NCBI RefSeq assembly: GCF_000702305.1
Contig: NZ_JNLC01000012.1
Span: 186,001 to 250,000 of the forward strand
DNA: 64,000 nucleotides
From: Allobosea sp. 117
Lineage (GTDB): Bacteria; Pseudomonadota; Alphaproteobacteria; Rhizobiales; Xanthobacteraceae
Reading direction: 5' to 3'
Below are positions 61,489 through 64,000 of the stretch, in pieces (within the stretch, counting starts at the first letter, position 1; each line of letters begins with the position of its first letter). The position numbers and the translations under genes are program-made. The notes under the pieces were generated by a model. The model was not told the origin of the DNA. It saw only the letters and a program-made list of their open reading frames with translations, and ran no database searches.

Positions 61489-61814
61489 GCCGTGATCTCC
61501 AGGGCTTTGATGACGTCGTTCTCGAGCGTGAAGCGGTAGGTGAAGCGGATCGGGCTGCCCTTGAAGTCGCCATGGGCGGGTCCTTCGACGACAACCTGAT
61601 CGTCCTCGTGCCGCACGGTGTCCGGGGTGAAGATCGCCCTCACCGCGACCACTGCTTCCTCGAAGAGATGCCTGAGTTCGGCGTGCCCCTGAAGAACGGC
61701 GCCGTTGTCGCGAAGGACGGCGTCGGCCGCGAAGGGTGCCAACATGCCATCGATGTCCAGGCGGGCGTTCGCGGCCACATAGGCGGCGATGGGGATTGGA
61801 AGTTCGAGCGACAT
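61485..61814 (-). CDS. SnoaL/NTF2-like small protein
   Basis: A 109-residue alpha+beta cone-fold protein: [40 protein letters not shown], and [19 protein letters not shown] at the end. Such proteins act as isomerases, cyclases or binding partners for small hydrophobic molecules. ATG 61814 has AGGACAG upstream. It leads the two-gene unit with the SDR. It is divergent from the LysR gene with ~127 bases between. Confidence 0.8.
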   Translation of the reverse strand: MSLELPIPIAAYVAANARLDIDGMLAPFAADAVLRDNGAVLQGHAELRHLFEEAVVAVRAIFTPDTVRHEDDQVVVEGPAHGDFKGSPIRFTYRFTLENDVIKALEITA

Positions 61815-61883
61815 TGTTCTGTCCTGCTTGCTGCGGTCGCAGCCGTGGCGGCCGCAACTGCGCTTGCCAGCCAAGGTAGAGAT

Positions 61884-61918
61884 GGACAGATCGTCCGATA
61901 ATCAGGACAATCGAGGAC
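61884..61918. promoter_or_regulatory. GGAC/GTCC repeat cluster in the LysR-SnoaL divergent gap
   Basis: GGAC occurs at 61884, its complement GTCC at 61893, and GGAC again at 61905 and 61915, giving short dyads. The position between a LysR gene and its divergent target pair fits a LysR box, but the arms are very short. Confidence 0.3.
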
Positions 61919-61941
61919 GTTTCATCACGAAAGTCGGGACA

Positions 61942-62865
61942 ATGGTGCAGAACAGCCTGACGGAACTGGAGGCCGTTCTCATGGTCGCCCGCCGAGGCAA
62001 GTTCCGCACGGCGGCGCTCGAGCTCGGGGTCTCGACGACCGCGCTCAGCAATGCGGTGGGAAAACTGGAACGCACGCTGGGCGTAAGGCTGTTCAACCGG
62101 ACAACGCGAAGCGTCTCCTTGACGGAGGCAGGCCAGCAGTTCGTCGCGCAGGTCGCTCCCGCCGTGCGTGATATTCATGAGGCGATGGAGGTTGCGCGCT
62201 CCCAACAGGCCACGCCTTCGGGCACACTGCGCATCAACGCCTTTCCGACAGCGGCACGGGAGATCTTCTCCTGGCTCGTCCTGCCGTTTCTGCGCGAGCA
62301 CCCCCGGGTCCATATCGACATCGTCACGGAGGGTCGACTAGTGGACATCGTCGCGGGCGGCTTCGACCTCGGCGTCCGGAGCTCGGACCTTGTGCCGGCC
62401 GACATGATCGCACTCCCCTTGGGGGTCGCGCGGCGCAATGTTGTAGTGGGCACTCCGAGCTATTTGAAAGCGCACGGGACGCCCATGATCCCTCAGGACC
62501 TCGCCGGGCATCGCTGTCTCCGCGTCCGGCTTCCCAATGGCGCGATCCACCGCTGGCCGTTCGGGAAGGACGGACAATCGGTCCATATCGACGTCGAGGG
62601 CGCCATCACCCTCGACGAGGCGAGCCTCGCACGCACCGCGGCGCTCGCCTCCGTCGGCCTCACCCTGGCGATGGAGTCCGACGTTCGCGACGACATCGAG
62701 GCGGGCCGCCTCGTGCCCGTGCTTGAGGATTGGACCCCGCCACTGTCGCCCTTGAGCCTCTATTATCCGAGCCGGCGCAATCCGACCGCTGCGTTCAAGG
62801 CGTTCGTCGACTTCGCGCGGCGACATAGTGGAGACGGCGATGCCCCTCGGCTGTCGACAGGATGA
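61942..62865 (+). CDS. LysR-family transcriptional regulator
   Basis: A 307-residue LTTR. Residues 5-65 form the winged helix ([54 protein letters not shown]); the rest is the two-lobed inducer domain ([38 protein letters not shown]). It matches the group that often controls divergent SDR/oxidoreductase genes. ATG 61942 begins the conserved domain; an earlier ATG at 61789 would overlap the divergent gene and is rejected. Confidence 0.88.
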   Translation: MVQNSLTELEAVLMVARRGKFRTAALELGVSTTALSNAVGKLERTLGVRLFNRTTRSVSLTEAGQQFVAQVAPAVRDIHEAMEVARSQQATPSGTLRINAFPTAAREIFSWLVLPFLREHPRVHIDIVTEGRLVDIVAGGFDLGVRSSDLVPADMIALPLGVARRNVVVGTPSYLKAHGTPMIPQDLAGHRCLRVRLPNGAIHRWPFGKDGQSVHIDVEGAITLDEASLARTAALASVGLTLAMESDVRDDIEAGRLVPVLEDWTPPLSPLSLYYPSRRNPTAAFKAFVDFARRHSGDGDAPRLSTG

Positions 62866-63382
62866 GATGCGCCACTTTCGGACCTCGGCTCACTGCCAGA
62901 AAGCGGACACACCGCTAGGCGAAGCCTTGCCATGATCGTCATTCAACGCGTTTCTTCGCATAGAATTTCAGCAAGCTTCATCCCGATCGCTTGACCGGGT
63001 ACCCGTTGCGACACGGCCTGCCAGACGAAAAACCTCCTTCACCGTCTGCCACCGACCCCAAACTGCTCATTCGTGATAACCGCTGCGAACCCATAAGCTC
63101 CAGCAGTAATTCGTCGCGCGGCCGGGTGGCGGCCGGCTCTCCTCGCGCAGGAACGCACCCTTGCTCGCCCCACCCCGCATGTAGACGGCAGCAATCGCCC
63201 GCTGGGGCATTCCCGATCCACCCCCTCATGTCGCGCAGCCGGGCCCAGAGGGCCGGGGATTGCAGCGCTGCGCAAGATTGGCGAGGCCATTGCCAGGTTG
63301 CTCTATTGACGGATTGTCCGTCAATCTGTAAGTGTCGTGTCGGCGCTCTGGATCGGCCGCTCATCTTGGATGGAAAGCAAAA
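62866..63382. other. Long intergenic region before the PcaC-like gene
   Basis: 517 bases. Several short frames on both strands but none with a domain or good start. The final 80 bases contain a perfect operator-like dyad (63305-63325). The rest looks like non-coding or decayed island sequence. Confidence 0.5.
63305..63325. promoter_or_regulatory. Perfect operator-like dyad upstream of the PcaC-like gene
   Basis: ATTGACGGA-TTG-TCCGTCAAT: 9-base perfect arms with a 3-base centre, 58 bases before the start codon. TTGACG at its left could be a -35 element, so a bound TetR- or GntR-type repressor would block transcription. No repressor gene is in view; it may lie right of the window. Confidence 0.6.
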
Positions 63383-63766
63383 ATGAGTAATGATTCCCTG
63401 TTCGACATCGGCCTGAAGAATCGTCGTGAAGTTCTCGGCGCCGACTATGTGGATAACTCCATCAAGAACGCCGACTCCTTCAATACGGAATTTCAGAAGC
63501 TAGTCACCGAATATTGCTGGGGTGAGATCTGGAGTCGCGATGGGCTTACGCGGCGTGAGCGTTCTCTGATCAATCTTGCGATGATCTCGGCGCTCAACCG
63601 CCCGCACGAGCTCAAGCTGCATGTGCAGGGCGCGCTGAACAACGGCCTCAGCCGCGAGGACATCAAGGAAGTGCTGCTCCAGGTCATGATCTATTGCGGC
63701 GTGCCGGCGGCGGTGGACGCCTTCCGCATCGCCCGCGAAGTCGTCGGCCACGACAAGGACCGCTAG
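63383..63766 (+). CDS. Carboxymuconolactone decarboxylase family protein (PcaC-like)
   Basis: A 127-residue CMD-fold protein: LKNRREVLGADYVDNSIKNA, YCWGEIWSRDGLTRRERSLI, ALNRPHELKLHVQGALNNGL and VMIYCGVPAAVDAFRIA follow the gamma-carboxymuconolactone decarboxylase pattern. There is no C-x-x-C peroxidase motif. It should act in aromatic or related ring-cleavage product breakdown. GGAAAG lies six bases before ATG 63383. The next gene, an RraA/aldolase-like start, supports a catabolic operon. Confidence 0.85.
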   Translation: MSNDSLFDIGLKNRREVLGADYVDNSIKNADSFNTEFQKLVTEYCWGEIWSRDGLTRRERSLINLAMISALNRPHELKLHVQGALNNGLSREDIKEVLLQVMIYCGVPAAVDAFRIAREVVGHDKDR

Positions 63767-63789
63767 TTCGGCCGCCCCGGAGACGCAGC

Positions 63790-64000
63790 ATGTACGGCCA
63801 CATCTACCATACGTTCGAACGTGCCCCGGCCTCGCTGGTCGAGCGCTTCAGGGGCGTGTCCACCTCGACGCTGAGCGATGCCATGGGCCGGCACGGCGCG
63901 ATGAAGTCCAACATCCGGCCGATCTATGACGACATCAGCATGGTGGGCTCGGCCTTCACCGTGCTGTGCTTCCCCGGCGACAACATCATGACGCACAAGG
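63790..64000 (+). CDS. RraA-like / 4-carboxy-4-hydroxy-2-oxoadipate aldolase-like protein (start only)
   Basis: The first 70 residues of a protein cut by the window end. LVERFRGVSTSTLSDAMGRH is the N-terminal helix typical of the RraA/HMG-CHA aldolase superfamily, followed by NIRPIYDDISMVGSAFTVLC, where metal-bound pyruvate aldolases match. The neighbour PcaC-like gene makes a class II pyruvate aldolase of aromatic acid breakdown more likely than the RNase E regulator RraA. ATG 63790 is 24 bases after the previous stop. Confidence 0.75.
   Translation, partial: MYGHIYHTFERAPASLVERFRGVSTSTLSDAMGRHGAMKSNIRPIYDDISMVGSAFTVLCFPGDNIMTHK

Noticed and set aside
1-64000. CRISPR arrays, rRNA genes and intact insertion sequences
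   Set aside because: None seen: no spaced direct repeat series, no rRNA sequence, no transposase.

Overview
The window is GC-rich (except a few AT-rich stretches), dense alphaproteobacterial chromosome. Kdo-type capsule export genes, a galacturonosyl/ArnT-like lipid A module, alphaproteobacterial polar amino-acid ABC genes, the glg arrangement and the tRNA-Met sequence fit the order Hyphomicrobiales. A Xanthobacteraceae-like host (Ancylobacter/Starkeya/Xanthobacter type) is my best guess from gene style only.

Layout. 1-2.5 kb: end of a membrane protein, a calcineurin-like phosphoesterase, a Nudix hydrolase, a SAM methyltransferase and tRNA-Met(CAT). 2.5-26 kb: a capsule/surface polysaccharide locus. 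It has kpsS- and kpsC-like Kdo transferase genes, a Wza/KpsD-like lipoprotein, several glycosyltransferases (one GT2-GT4 fusion), a GSCFA protein paired with a Tat-exported SGNH hydrolase, a pyruvyltransferase, and an ABC exporter (kpsE-like, kpsM, kpsE, kpsT) with two PCP proteins around one permease. 26-31 kb: a lipid A/undecaprenyl-glycan module (GT2, PAP2 phosphatase, LAB_N protein, ArnT-like transferase). 30-35 kb: an RND efflux pair. 35-43 kb: a second GT2-GT4 protein, a GlcG-type protein, a crotonase, an orphan amino-acid binding protein, an L,D-transpeptidase, and a metal-linked group (DUF2946, PCuAC chaperone, PepSY protein). 43-47 kb: modABC with a ModE-type regulator and an operator-like region before modA. 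47-53 kb: glycogen genes, a GlgX-MalQ fusion and glgA.

At 53.0 kb the glycogen operon is interrupted. Only about the last ten codons of a glgC-like gene remain upstream of glgA, next to a tyrosine integrase. I read 53.05 kb to the window end as part or all of an integrated island. Its cargo includes an XRE-cupin regulator divergent from a five-gene unit: an enolase-superfamily enzyme, a peptidase-M19-like protein lacking several usual metal ligands, a cysteine-free carboxymuconolactone-decarboxylase-like protein, a solute-binding protein and a fused permease-ATPase. This looks like an uncharacterised import-and-catabolism system and is my main candidate for something new. Further right are an SDR/SnoaL pair divergent from a LysR regulator, then a PcaC-like protein and the start of an RraA/CHA-aldolase-like gene behind a perfect operator-like dyad.

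All functions are from reading translated sequence and motifs by eye; no searches were run.
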